A stretch of DNA of 64,000 nucleotides from Theristus sp. LFF4_11 (lineage: Eukaryota; Nematoda; Chromadorea; Monhysterida; Xyalidae): assembly GCA_030248135.1 (NCBI GenBank), contig JASANC010004600.1, positions 62,001 through 126,000 on the forward strand. Direction: 5' to 3'. Positions within the stretch are counted from its first letter, which is position 1. Each line of letters opens with the position of its first letter. Under the pieces are notes generated by a model, which was not told where the DNA came from, did not search any database, and saw only the letters and a list, made by a program, of their open reading frames with translations. The position numbers were made by a program, and so were the translations under genes. Shown in pieces: positions 1-11,500 of this stretch.

Positions 1-347
1 GTTGATCGATCATTTGCCGGAGGACAAAATTCTGATCATGCAAATCACGGTGATCATTGGTGGTTGTTCGTTTCTCGAAATTCAGTCTGTTGTTTTTTTC
101 CAATTCTCAGCAATTTCAGCATTCTCACTTAAAAAAATAACCAAATTCGTCACACAGGCGAGACAAGTCGACCGGCCAGAACGACAGGCGCAGGCGAGTC
201 TGCGGCTAACGTTGGCCGGTCCGAGCACGACGCCGCTGCGGTTCACGAGAGGCGTCTACCAGGTGAACGTGTCGGAGAGTGTGCCGCCTAGCACGCAGAT
301 CCTGCAGGTGGTCGCGCGCAGCAAATCACCGGTGGGTAGATTGGTGG

Positions 348-394
<47 letters not shown>

Positions 395-510
395 GTTGGT
401 TGATTGATTGATTGATTGACTGATTGATTGTTTGAATAATTGATTAATTGATTGATTGATTGATTGACTGATTGATTGATTGATTGATTGATTGAGTGAT
501 TGATTGATTA

Positions 511-550
<40 letters not shown>

Positions 551-3500
551 ATTGATTGATTGAATTCCAATTTCAGGATTCCACGTTGTTCTATTCCATT
601 CCGAACGCCACCGATTACCCGCAGTTCGAACTCGATCCCCGTTCAGGCATCTTGAAGGTTGCGGTTGATTTGGATTATGAGACTGACACACGATTCACAG
701 TGCCGGTGCGCGCGACTGATGGACAGCTGGTAAACACAATTACAATCAGCAACAAGCTGAGTGGCTGCATTTGATTTGAATTGTGACATGTTGATAGGCT
801 GTATAAGAATTGCCACACGCTGATTGGCTACTTCAGACTGACTAGAATTACTTGCGTTCTCGCAGTGATAGAAACAAAAACAACAAAACGTTTGGGTTTG
901 TGTTCATATGAATGAGTTTCTTCCTGTTTTACTCCCAAAAACCATATGTGCAATTTCGAAATGTGAAACTGTGGATTTCATGTTGTTTTATTTTTTGTCC
1001 CAGAGTGCCGAAGCACTAGTGCAAATCGTGATCACAGACGCCAACGATCATTCGCCGGTCTTCACGGAGTCAATCTATAATTTTCAGCCGGATTTCCGCA
1101 TTTCGCGCTACGTCGGCAGGGTTGAGGTGGGGTTTTTTGTAACCTTTTTTTTGTCTGACGAGACTCATGGTTGTTTTCCATATTAAATATTCTTTTTTTC
1201 ATTCACAGGCCACCGACAACGACGTCAACGATCACATCTACTTCACTTTGCTCAGTTTCAATGAGTAAGGAAAAGTTTGGATTTAATCTGACTGGATTGA
1301 GCGTCATATTTGAAGTGCTGGGGCCAGTTGGTTGGAAAAATTTGACATCCGAGAATGTTGAAAAACCCTGTCCAGTTTATGATAACCGTTCCAATAATGT
1401 CCGTACAACGGCGTGGTGTGAGTGGGGTGCGTTTACCGCTGTCACTCATCCCTGTGCGCGCGCACCACCACACCACAAAAAAAAGAAAAAATCTCAAAAT
1501 CATCTCGATTTTTCCAACTTTCCACGACACAAAACAAAACCAAAACGCAGGCTCTTCACGGTCGACCAGCTCGGCGAGATTCGCCTTCGCAACGACTCGC
1601 AAGTGCCCGCCGACAATCGCACGTTCGAGCTGGTGATCGCCGCGCAGGACACTGGCAGGCCGCCTCGACGTGCGCACGCGACCGCGCGCGTTCTCGTCGT
1701 CGCGCACGACACCGATGACGTCACGGCACATGACGGCAAATTGGCGACAGCTGGCGGTGGCGGTGGCGGTGGCGCGGAGACACTGCTGCTGGTCGGCTGG
1801 TACTGGATCGTGGCGTTGTCGGCCGCGCTGTTGGTGTTGGCGCTGTGTCTGACGATGCTGCTGGTGTACGCGTGCAAACGCAAACGGTTCGGTGGTTTTA
1901 TTTTGGAGCGACCGGTTTATGCATTGTCTTGGTTTTTGCGCATGGTTTTTCCGATTGTGCTTGATTGGAATTTGATGATAAAAACTGAGTGCGGCTGAGG
2001 TGTTAAATATACAAAAAAAATCAGCAGCAACGAATGGAAAAAAATAAGAAACGTTGACAGAGGTTCCTGGCTCATCATTGCAATCGATTGGTTCCTTTCA
2101 AATTGTCGCTTTTTGTTCTCAATGAATCGTGCAAGACGCAACCGGTTCCATCGCTGTGCAATGTAACACGCTAAAAAGATTTACCATTCCCGTTTCCGTT
2201 TCCTTCAGCGGAAAACTGAACTTGTTTAGCGTGTAACCTTTCTTTTTCTTGAAAAAATCCCATCCACCAAATCTCGTCACTGCCCGCAATGCAGCGAGTC
2301 GAAGCGTCTTCGTCGCCGCCACTACCCGCACTACGTGCTGCCGTCGTCGCCGTGGCTGAAACCGGCCGACTACCGCTTGTCGACGCATTCCGCACCGCAC
2401 TCCACCGCGAACAGCACCGACCCGTTGCACATCCCGCGCGCGGCCACTTCCGCGCATCAATTGCCGCCGGGACCGCGCATTCTCGTCAGTCCGAGGTAAG
2501 GTTTTTTGGCGGGAAATGGCGAATCTGTTACGGTTTTTGTGGTCCGTCTTGGCGTTTGCTTAATTGGTTTTAACAGTCGACCGTTTGTTTTCTAGACTAC
2601 TGTGTGCTGATTGGTTGGCCTAGCCTAGGGCAAATTCTGCAGATTTTAAATCGCTGGATACGCGGTTCCTACATAGCACGTGAAACAATCCCGGACTGGT
2701 CAGTTCAGTTCTCGACAGGGATCGCAAGACCGCAAATCCACATATGGCCCATAAGCCAATCATGAACAGTTTTCACAGTTTCATCAAAGTTCTGGTGTCA
2801 CGGGAAAAAGGAAACGAAACAAAGTGAACCGCAAAAAAGCACAAAACCTCCATTCCAGACCCCCGACCGACGCCCATTCGAACGGCGCCATCATCGCGTC
2901 TGGCGTCGGTGATGCGGTGCTGATGCCGCATCGTCTCGCACATCAACACCATCAACACCATCAACACCATCAACACTCGCCGAACATGATGACGCAGCCG
3001 TCGGCGACGCGTCTCGCGTACGGCTACGAACGAATGCTGGCCGTGGCGAGGCACAGCGCGCCTGATGTTCACTTCAGCAACAATCATCAGCAACATCAGC
3101 AACATCAGCATTCCCCGTCCGGTGCGACATCAGAGCACACGCATCATCGGTGGTCGGCCGACCACTCGGAGCAGTCCGGCGGCAACAGTTCGCACGGAAG
3201 CGAGGTTGTTTTGTTTGTTTTCAAATGTAGATAGAATATTCGAGGTCAAATCGAATGCAACCGTAGATAAAAAAGCCAATAACGGGTAAATGTCGATAAT
3301 TCTAAAAGAAAAATTTAATTCCAACCTATACCTAATCACCCTTCAGTCGCCTCTGCACCCGTCCGCACGTGCCAGCGGCACGCGACGCAACATCAACAAC
3401 ATCAACACCGACCACGACATGGGCGATCGTCAACTGTCGATCAGCTACTCACGCCCGGGCGGCATCTATCGGAAGGCGTCCGAGGCGACGCCGCGAGCGG

Positions 3501-3757
3501 TCGGTGAGCTGTCGGCGTTTGGAGGTCACTCGAGCACACTCCAGCGACAGCATCGCGCCGCGAACCTGCTCAGTCCGTCCTCCGTGGACACGTTGAACAT
3601 TCGAGTGTCGTCGGACGACCAGCCGATCTCGGCCACTCTGACGTCCGCCTCGCCGCATCCGTTCGCCGCCGCAAACGGCGTCCGCCGCTCCGGTCGCCAG
3701 TCGCAGCCGCAGACGATTCTACCGCCGCAGCATGCGGCCGATAATGTGTACTTTTGA
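1..3757 (+). CDS. Protocadherin-like cell-adhesion receptor, 3' part (9 exons, 5' end outside the window)
   Basis: Exons: <1-49, 158-331, 577-729, 1004-1126, 1209-1264, 1551-1886, 2295-2495, 2859-3204, 3347-3757; every junction keeps phase. The first four exons encode cadherin repeats: FTRGVYQVNVSES is a repeat start, FELDPRSGILKV and ATDGQL are conserved cadherin strands, and DANDHSPVF is the calcium-binding linker. Exon 6 carries the last extracellular part, a poly-Gly stretch and one membrane segment (WYWIVALSAALLVLALCLTM) followed by the basic stop-transfer KRKR. Exons 7-9 give a cytoplasmic tail of about 320 residues rich in His, Gln and Ser, with an (HHQ)n run, ending in DNVYF. By family, it should act as a calcium-dependent homophilic adhesion or signalling receptor at the plasma membrane. 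I see no known tail motif, so the subfamily is unassigned. Intron 2 is filled by a TGAT repeat. Confidence 0.85.
342..566. repeat. Imperfect (TGAT)n microsatellite in a protocadherin intron
   Basis: About 220 bp of TGATTGAT units with occasional TGGT, TGAC and TAAT variants fill nearly the whole intron between the exons ending at 331 and starting at 577. The reverse strand reads as an artefactual INQSINQS ORF. Confidence 0.95.
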
Positions 3758-4604
3758 GTTTTCTTTTCTGTGAACAGTTTTCTGAAAAGTGCAAAAAACT
3801 TGATCGGATCGTTTGGTGGACTCGTCAGTGGATTGAGCCGCTCAAGAAAAATTAGCAAAATTTTTGAGGGCGAAGTTTGTGTTACAACCCGAATCCATAC
3901 ACGAAGCTGCGCAGCTACAGTTCCGCGATTTCTTGAACAATGTGGTTTTAGTGATGTTTATGTTTACGCAAAGTTTTATTGTCACGCAAAAGTCACACGC
4001 CGCTTTTTATTCGAACTGCACCCCATTTTTACTAACACACGCTGAACGGTGTGTTTGAAGTTAACGGGCATTCATGAAGCAGTATTTAGTAACCGAGCAG
4101 CTATGTTTTAGCATTGCTACGAGTCACCAAATACTACTTCATGAATGCTCCTTAACACGAAATGATGTTCTGTGAATAATTTACTGCCACTGCATGCTTT
4201 TCACATGACCTCCTGAAGAAAATGGTATTGTTGTCACTTATTGTTGTTGTCCCCTGTTGTACTGTATTTATTTCTGGAATTTTATATCCTGCTGGGAACG
4301 TTGCGTTTTTGTTACGTTTCGCAACACGAGGCATTGCTCGTACACGTACAGATTGCTCGTCCGGTTGAACCTGAGAATTGCACCGCATAAAAACAACGGA
4401 ATTTTTATTCGACTTTTTTCTCAAACTTTTCACACCCGCAAAAACGGATTATCAGAAAAAACTGATGACAAGAAAAAAGATCTACAAGTAACAAGCGTGA
4501 ATATTTTCAGACGATTGTAATAGAGAAACACACGAATTGAAGCGGAAAAACTATTATTTTTTGGCAAATTAGAACACAGTTTTTTTTCTCAGGTATCATC
4601 GTCA
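3758..4604. other. Intergenic stretch between convergent genes, with a 95-bp inverted repeat
   Basis: No exon-like GC-rich frame was found here. Positions 4061-4156 form an imperfect hairpin: TTAACGGGCATTCATGAAG on the left pairs with CTTCATGAATGCTCCTTAA on the right. It may be a small MITE or a folded 3'-end element between the convergent ends of the protocadherin and the small membrane-protein gene. Confidence 0.5.
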
Positions 4605-5800
4605 TCATACATAAGTCGTGTTGTGTGTTGTTCGAGCAGTCGATGGTGTCCGTGTAATGGCAATTGTTTCCTTTTCAGTTTCACGCTGTTCCATGCTCGC
4701 AATCGTGACGTTCTCAAAATCAGTTTCGTTCGTTAGATTCGATGATTCATCAGTTCGCTCATTGGACGCAATTATTGCTGCTTGTTCGTCAACAGTTGGA
4801 TTGGGCATTGGAATTGCGGTTGTTGTTGTTGTCAAGCGCGGGAAATCGAATGTCGTCGTGTGTTCGAGGGCTCTGCGAAGAAATAATCCGAAGAAACAAT
4901 AATTCAATGGGATGGTTTCCCTCCGTCTTCCGAGACAAGGAAAGAATTCAAAATTGGTAAAGTGATACTGATTCCGAAATAAAAAAGTCACTTAGGCTGC
5001 TTTGAACACACAACGATTGAAACTAGTTTCCATTCGACGTCTGCAAACGCACTCCAGTCGCAGAACGTGAACAAATTGCTGACCACTTACACATATCTGT
5101 TGTATGCCTTCGGTCTCAGCACGAACAAGCCGAGCATCAGCGCGATGGCTAGCGCCGCGACCAGAAACAGCGTAAGCACGATGAACGTACAAATGCGGAC
5201 ACGCCGCGCGCGTCGCTTCTTCAGCTCCACTCGCGCTCGCTTGGTTCGATCGAATCTGCTATGGTGACGACTACTTTGATCGGACTGAAATGAAGAACAC
5301 GCGCGATTTTTTCAAAAACTTGAAATTCGAGATTCATATGCACGTGACATGATTGGCTGAACGACAAGAAAGCAGCCAATTACTACGTTTATTCGGGAAA
5401 TAGCTAGGAATTATGTTTGCAACTGATCGCAGTGGATCTAAAAACTCACCGAAGTACTGACCAAATCGGTTGGTATCTCGGCCAGGTTTTTGTTGGATGC
5501 TCTTTTTACTCTAAACCTAGCTGTAGCAGGCTGATAAACATAATTTCAGCTTGTATCGCAAAAATCCGTGCAATGCATTATTACAACAACAGTAAACAGT
5601 AAACAAATCGGATTATTTGCCGCTCGACTAACTTTTAAAAAATTTAAAAAAACTTTAAAATTTAAAAAAATCCAAAAAAGTTGGCAGACCTTTGTCTTTG
5701 TCGGTGAGACGAGCGCTTTGCGCCACTGGCGTTCAGTCTGCTCGGTTGCGGGTTCGACCAACGGCGGGAAACGCCGCTGCACGCCGTCGGAGTCGCTCAT
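4605..5800 (-). CDS. Small single-pass (type II) membrane protein with Thr-rich, N-glycosylated ectodomain
   Basis: Exons on the minus strand: 5800-5690 (start MSDSDGVQRRFPP), 5284-5091 and 4872-4605. Phases agree at both junctions and the second intron has a GTAAGT donor. The predicted protein is about 190 aa. Residues 1-70 are hydrophilic and end in the basic cluster KKRRARRVR. A membrane segment follows (TFIVLTLFLVAALAIALMLG, about residues 72-94), then an ectodomain of about 95 residues, Thr/Ser-rich with N-glycosylation sequons (NLTNET, NVT, NTT) and the end TTYV. With no signal peptide and positive charges before the membrane segment, the N-terminus is expected in the cytosol. I do not recognise a family. 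The function is unknown; a short mucin-like surface protein is the simplest reading. Confidence 0.6.
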
Positions 5801-5825
5801 TCGTGCCGTTTTTTCATCATCCTAA

Positions 5826-6003
5826 AGGTGAGGTTATCGGGTTTCAGCGAAACGCAAGATTTGTTGCAGTACAGTACAGGCTGCTGGCTGATGCCGAATT
5901 TGCTGCTGATTGATATACCCGTAAGATGGCGAATTTATCATCGAGTTTCAGCGAAAAGGCAAGATTTGTTGCAGTAATTTACTGCTGATTATTGATAATA
6001 CCC
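5826..6003. repeat. Local direct duplication (about 90 bp, two copies)
   Basis: GTTTCAGCGAAA..GCAAGATTTGTTGCAGTA occurs near 5842 and again near 5947; both copies continue into TGCTGATT..ATA..CCCGT. It lies just upstream of the minus-strand start at 5800, so it sits in that gene's promoter region. The remaining 6004-6604 shows nothing recognisable. Confidence 0.6.
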
Positions 6004-6604
6004 GTGCGACATGTCTGACAGATGCACATGGTGCATGGTGCGGCCAGATTTGCAAGATGGTGCTGCGTTGAAAACCGTTGCCAAACATTTTTCCAAACAG
6101 AAACACGAAAATGTTTGCTATTGGTGGTTGCCGCACGGCGCACTCGATGTGCGGCAGTCGCACCATGCTCCGCCCACTCTGTCGTACGGGTATTCTGGAA
6201 CGTTTGAGTGGTTTGAAGTGTGAACACCAGCATGCATGATGATAAAAGTTCGTTGTCTGAGACGCACTCTCTGTATGAACAAGAAAGTCAAAGTCAAAGT
6301 TTCTCATTCCGTTTGAGTGTTCACGCGCTGGTTGGCTGCATCATTACAATTCTACCCAAACAGCCAATCAGTGCTTCGCTCCGCTTTACCAGCTCACCAG
6401 GTTAGTCATTCCTTCGGGAGGCTGATTGTTGGAATCTGAAATTGAAACACAAAACCACTGAAAAAAATTACGATGGTTTTCACTCGTGACTCTTGCTTTG
6501 TTCACCGCTCTGATTCTGATGGTTGCATGATGCCGCCAATTACATATGATTGTTTATTAAAACATGCGCTGGTTTGAACTCCCGTATTACGACATATGTA
6601 GAAC

Positions 6605-6722
6605 AGCTCCCATATATTTAGGGGACTCGAATCATGTTGCCTCGCGCGTTCAATTTCAAACTGCCGCGTCATGCATGGAAAACTGCTTGCCGGTCGATGC
6701 GCGCATTGAGTCAGCGCGGAAC
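6605..6722 (+). repeat. Dispersed MITE-like repeat (R1 family), partial copy
   Basis: It shares TTTAGGGGACTCG, CGCGTCATGCATG and GATGCGCGCATTGAGTC with copies near 28.8, 36.3 and 42.0 kb and, in reverse, 11.15 kb. Its right end lies within 20 bp of the stop of the minus-strand gene ending at 6741. Confidence 0.6.
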
Positions 6723-6740
6723 GAAAATAAAAGACTACGT

Positions 6741-7850
6741 CTAAAACCCGGTGTTTTTCCACTGCGTGTCCGCAGCACCTGCGGTGTCCTTCGTCGCCCT
6801 GTTGCCGCCGCGTTGCTTTCCGAGCGTGGGGGACGTACCAAGCGCCGTCTCAAACCACCGTTCACTCGAGTACGTCTGACCGGGCGTGGTGTCCGGTTGC
6901 GTGTTGCTCATGCGATCGAGCGCTTTGGCTAAGCGACAACAAAAATTGGTGCTTACAATGGGCTCTGATTATTGCGGTTGGCGCGCTGCTTGGCTATGAC
7001 TGGTTGAGTGAGATGAAATTGAACGACTGGAACTGCACAAACGCGTGGTTGTTACATGTTTGTCGCTTCTGATAACAGCAATAGCGAGCAATTGAGATTT
7101 TCGCGAATTAGCTGTTAACTAACGTTCACGTGTGATAATGGCTAAGCGCGTTTCACTTCATGAAAAGTGAAAGTTGATGTGAGCGCACTACATGTACCAA
7201 TGATTCCAGAACTTCTCAGAAACCGTTTTTCTCCGTGAAATATGGTTTCGCAGTTTTTGGTCTGGACAAAAACCGCACAAGAACGAATGCTGAACCACCG
7301 CCAAGGTCAGGCCACCTTTGTTCGTCTGTTGCGCCGACATCCAAGCGATCGTCACGTCCGTTGCGTGTCGGCTCTGTCCCTCGGTCTTCTCATCATTGAC
7401 ATTTGGCACTGTGTGGATCCGGAAAAGTTCGTTTTTTTGTATTTCGAATCACCTTTTTTCGCAATATGAACTGACTTTCTTGCGTTCATCGGATTTGATC
7501 TTCCTGTATTACTGTATGTTTCGCACGTCTGTGATTGGCGGCAGGTGAACTACTCCGTCGTTCTAGTAACACCAGTTTAGCACAGCCGGAACACAGCAAT
7601 ACATGCGATTTTGGCCAATCAGCAACGCGAAAAAACAAGAAAATGCACGCAAAAATCAAATCAATCAGCAAAAACGTTCGCAAAAGCCGACAAACTCACG
7701 AAAATCGTACTCGTTTGTCTTCTGGATGGTGGGCGTTTGAGTAGCTTTCAGTCCTGTTTTTGTCTTCTTGATTTCTGGCTTCGTTTTGCGCTCTTCACCA
7801 CCACCACCACCACCACCGGTGTTGTTATATTTTCTGTCCTTGCGTTTCAT
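6741..7850 (-). CDS. Hypothetical lysine-rich protein (3 exons)
   Basis: Exons on the minus strand: about 7850-7700 (ATG at 7850; the reading frame is open further upstream to about 7970, so the start is tentative), 7408-7316 and 6928-6741. Both junctions keep phase and the first donor is a perfect GTGAGT. The product is about 140 aa. It begins MKRKDRKYNNT with a run of seven Gly, continues with a Lys/Thr-rich stretch (KPEIKKTKTGLKATQTPTIQ), and ends with a hydrophilic region containing ERWFETALG. It has no membrane segment or signal peptide from this start and no family is recognised. The evidence is frame, phase and GC content only, so the model could be missing 5' exons. Confidence 0.4.
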
Positions 7851-8576
7851 GATTGCTTTTTTCGTTTGCTTGTTCTCTCTAGCGCTGTCGACTCCGTCAA
7901 AAGGTTTGTTGGACGTTATTCTGTAGTCACTTGAAGTATCGTTTTTGTGCTCAGTGATTTGTTGAATGTGTCGAGTTGGAAAAGAATGTTTAGTTCAAGG
8001 GACACGATGACATGATGAAACTGTATGAGTGTATGTTTGAAAACAAATGAGAAAAGTGTGTATTGAGTGCAGGGTGAAGTAAAAAAAGGTCAGATTGACT
8101 GGCGTGCGCTCATCACGAGCTTTATAAGCGTGTGTCAGCTTACGTTTGAAATTAAAAATATTTGAATTTTGCGCACTAATTACGAGTAAGTTGAATCGAT
8201 TAACCAACCAGCTTGTTGGCAAGCTGTTTGCAGTTGTTGTTGCATTGTTGATTTTTTGAACGACACAATCTTTTTTTCGCGTCCAGGGTTCCGCTGTTGT
8301 TGACAGCTGTTGTTCATAAATCTCGTTTCCAAAAACGAGCTTTGTCAAAATCAACACTGAAAAACACATCCACATCTTGTGACATTTCGTTTATTGCGGT
8401 TTGGCCTCTTTTGCGTTTCTCCGTTCAAGTATGATGAGTTGAACTTTGAACGGAAAATTTCAAAACACTATAATAAATTCAATCGAGGAATTGATATCCG
8501 ATGTTTTCGTGTCTCGACAAAACTGTCACGGCGGCAATAAAGTGATTTTCTTTTTTTGCAGAAAAAACAAACAAAA

Positions 8577-11500
8577 ATGCAAATACCGAGAATCAGTCTG
8601 GCTCTCCTGGTGATTTTGAAAACGCAATCTAGCGACGGTAGCGCTTCGAACGCGGCCACCTACGATTACAACGGGTCATCGCGCTTCATCGTGGACGCGT
8701 TTCAAGGAGCTATCCGGTTGCTCTGCAACGACTGGCGAAACTGGGCGAGAACGCAATGGGCGGATGGGAGGGAGTTACAGGTGTGAAACTGCTGTTGCTG
8801 ATAAAGATAGTGGCCATTATCGAGCTCGTAAACAATCAGAAACAGTGCAGTTCTAATTCTGAGTATTTTTATTACCAGAGCGTTTCATTTTTTGCACGCC
8901 AGCAAAGATTTGCGGTAAACATTCGGAACCTTCCATTAAATTTGTTTGGCCTTCCCTAACATGGTTCCCGCAAGACGGGGAAAAACAACACGCAGTACGA
9001 TTCCGGGACCAACGCTAAAAATCTGGTCAAAAACAGACCAAAACCTAGCCCGTAAAACAGTTTTCTGGTCAGTTTTTCGAATGAAATCAACAACTTGATC
9101 CAGGCGTTCAACGTCAGCAGTGGCAGTCAGTTGTTCCCCGCGTACGCCTGGACGGACGACAGTCGAATGGAGAACATCACTGTTGATCGGATCAACATCA
9201 ACTTTGTTGAGGGTGATCGAATGCGATTGGAGATCGACGGACTGAAAGCACGCGTGCACGGCCGATGGGGCTTCAAGACAGCGAGTCTGTTTGAGGATTC
9301 GGGTAACGTCACGACGATGGTAAGGAATAGTTAATCGGAGTTTACATTTTTGAACTTGTATAATTGTGTAAAAGAGTCGTAAGGCGTTGAGACCCGTGCG
9401 AAAGTACAATAAAAGACACGATGGTACGGTAGAACGTGCCGTCATATGCGGTGCGCACGCTTGCGAAGATGAGCGCCACCACAAGGCGGTAAGCACACCA
9501 CGCTCAACAACCCGGTCGCGCGGTCGCGGTTCTCAGACCGTATACCGTAAACGCGGCAGCCGTATTTTCACGGCTCACGGTACTGTCGCACGGGCCTGCG
9601 ATCACGCAAAACAAAATAATGCACATTTTGATGCACATGGTGATGCACATGTTCTCACGCAGATGCACATGTGTTCGTGCACTTGATTCACACATGCACA
9701 AACCTATATAACTTCAACCAAAAATAACAGGCCTTCTTTTCTTCACGAAAACAATGCAGATGCAATCGGTTTCTTGCTTCTGAAAACTGAATTGAGTGTG
9801 CATTCGAAAAGTGCACCGGTTTGTGCATCTCCATGTGCATTGTGTGTTTCCGCGTCTTTCGTCCCCCTAGATCACCGACGCGCGCATCACCCTGTGGTAC
9901 ATTCAACCGTCGATCCTTGCCGGCTATCCGTACATTTCGCCCGAATTGAACTGCAGCGCTCGCTTGAACCAGCAACACATCCAATTCCACGGACGCAACG
10001 CCTGGGCGTACAACAGCGTCAAAGTCGGTGTGCCCGCGTTGCATGATGAGTTTTTTGGCTTTCGAAATGCGGCGCAACCGGATTTTTTTTATTATTATTG
10101 TTTAAACACGTTCAACTGCGGCGTAATTTTGCGCGTTGTATTTATTGTTAAGCAAGTGAAACACCGAAAACACGCGTTCGTCGCCAATTATAGCGCACTG
10201 TGAAGTTTTTCAAATTTTTTTCCATGTGAACTCAAGGAAACAAAAGAGAGTGGCAAAGACAACAAAAGCAGGCAGCAAACGAAAGAAAATCCATTCGATC
10301 CACAACATTTCTGTTCCAGAGTTTCCTCAGCGCGCAAATCCTGCAGTTCGCCCGACGGATGCTGTGCATGGAGACAGTGCAACTGCTAAGCGACTATTTG
10401 CGCGCGAGCGTCACGCAGCGAATGCAGCCGTTGGCACGCGTCGTCACAAGCGACATTGCGATCGATTATCGATTGATTTCGTCGGAAAATCACGAACCTT
10501 CGTTGATAACTGTCGTGGGAGACACCGGTGGGTCGTCGTTCGTGCGGATGCGGTCGAATGCGACCGTCTACCTTGGCGAGAGTCGTGTCGACACCGGCCC
10601 AGCGCAAGGTGCGCCAGCTGGCAGCTATGGTTTGGGGATTGATTTCGTTTCAGTGGATAATTGAATTTTGTGAATTCTGAGAATCGGCGTTTCGATTTTG
10701 TTTTGTTTCTGAGGATAGATTTTTGGGTGCTGTTTTATGTCGACTTCTGCTGAATGCGCTGCGCGATATCGGCTGAATCTGACTTCAGTATCCATAGACA
10801 AACACTTATATGTACTAAATGCAATTATTGTGAAAGTTTGTTTTCCTGGAGGTACAAATCAATAGGATAACCAGAACCTTCTGCTTTTTGGTTCAGTGGT
10901 TTTTCCTTTTTTGGGTGTGCCAGCGCAGCCCTGAAAGATCTGCAGGTTTTCCACACAACACTGCTACAGAATAACTTTTCTTTCAGTCGACCTAAAACGT
11001 GCCACCAGACTTTCGATTCAACGGTTCAATGCCCCGTCGGTGGAGTCCGATTCAAGCAGATACTATCGCGTCAGCCTGCATGAGTCGGTGATCAATGATT
11101 TGGTGCATGCCGCGCAGATGTCTGGTTGGTTGCAGATATGATTGTTTATTTTGGTCCCGAGACCCAAATGCGCGCATATATGGGTGCATACACCGTTTCA
11201 TGCATGACGCGGCAATTCAAAATCGGCAACGTACCGTATTACCTCTAATAAACCCCCATGGGGGTTTATTTCTTCAGCGACTTCTGGGGGTGGGGGTTTA
11301 TTTTTTTTGGGGGGGGGTATTTTTTTTGGGGGGGGGGTTATTTACAAACAAATTCTAGGGGTGGGGGTTTGTTGAAAAATGGCAAAAATACCTTGCATGG
11401 CAGACAAGAAAGTCGCAGAAACTTTTACTTTTCACAGAGATTTCCTTTTGTAACAGCCTTTTGCAATGAAATTACCACTAACTCATCCCTTTGGGGCCTT

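Noticed and set aside
326..691. Minus-strand ORF of INQSINQS repeats
   Set aside because: It is a translation of the (TGAT)n microsatellite in an intron.
7995..8375. Minus-strand ORF starting MWMCFSVLILTKLVFG, like a signal peptide
   Set aside because: No phase-compatible junction to the exons at 7850-6741 could be shown, and codons after residue 60 are AT-rich.
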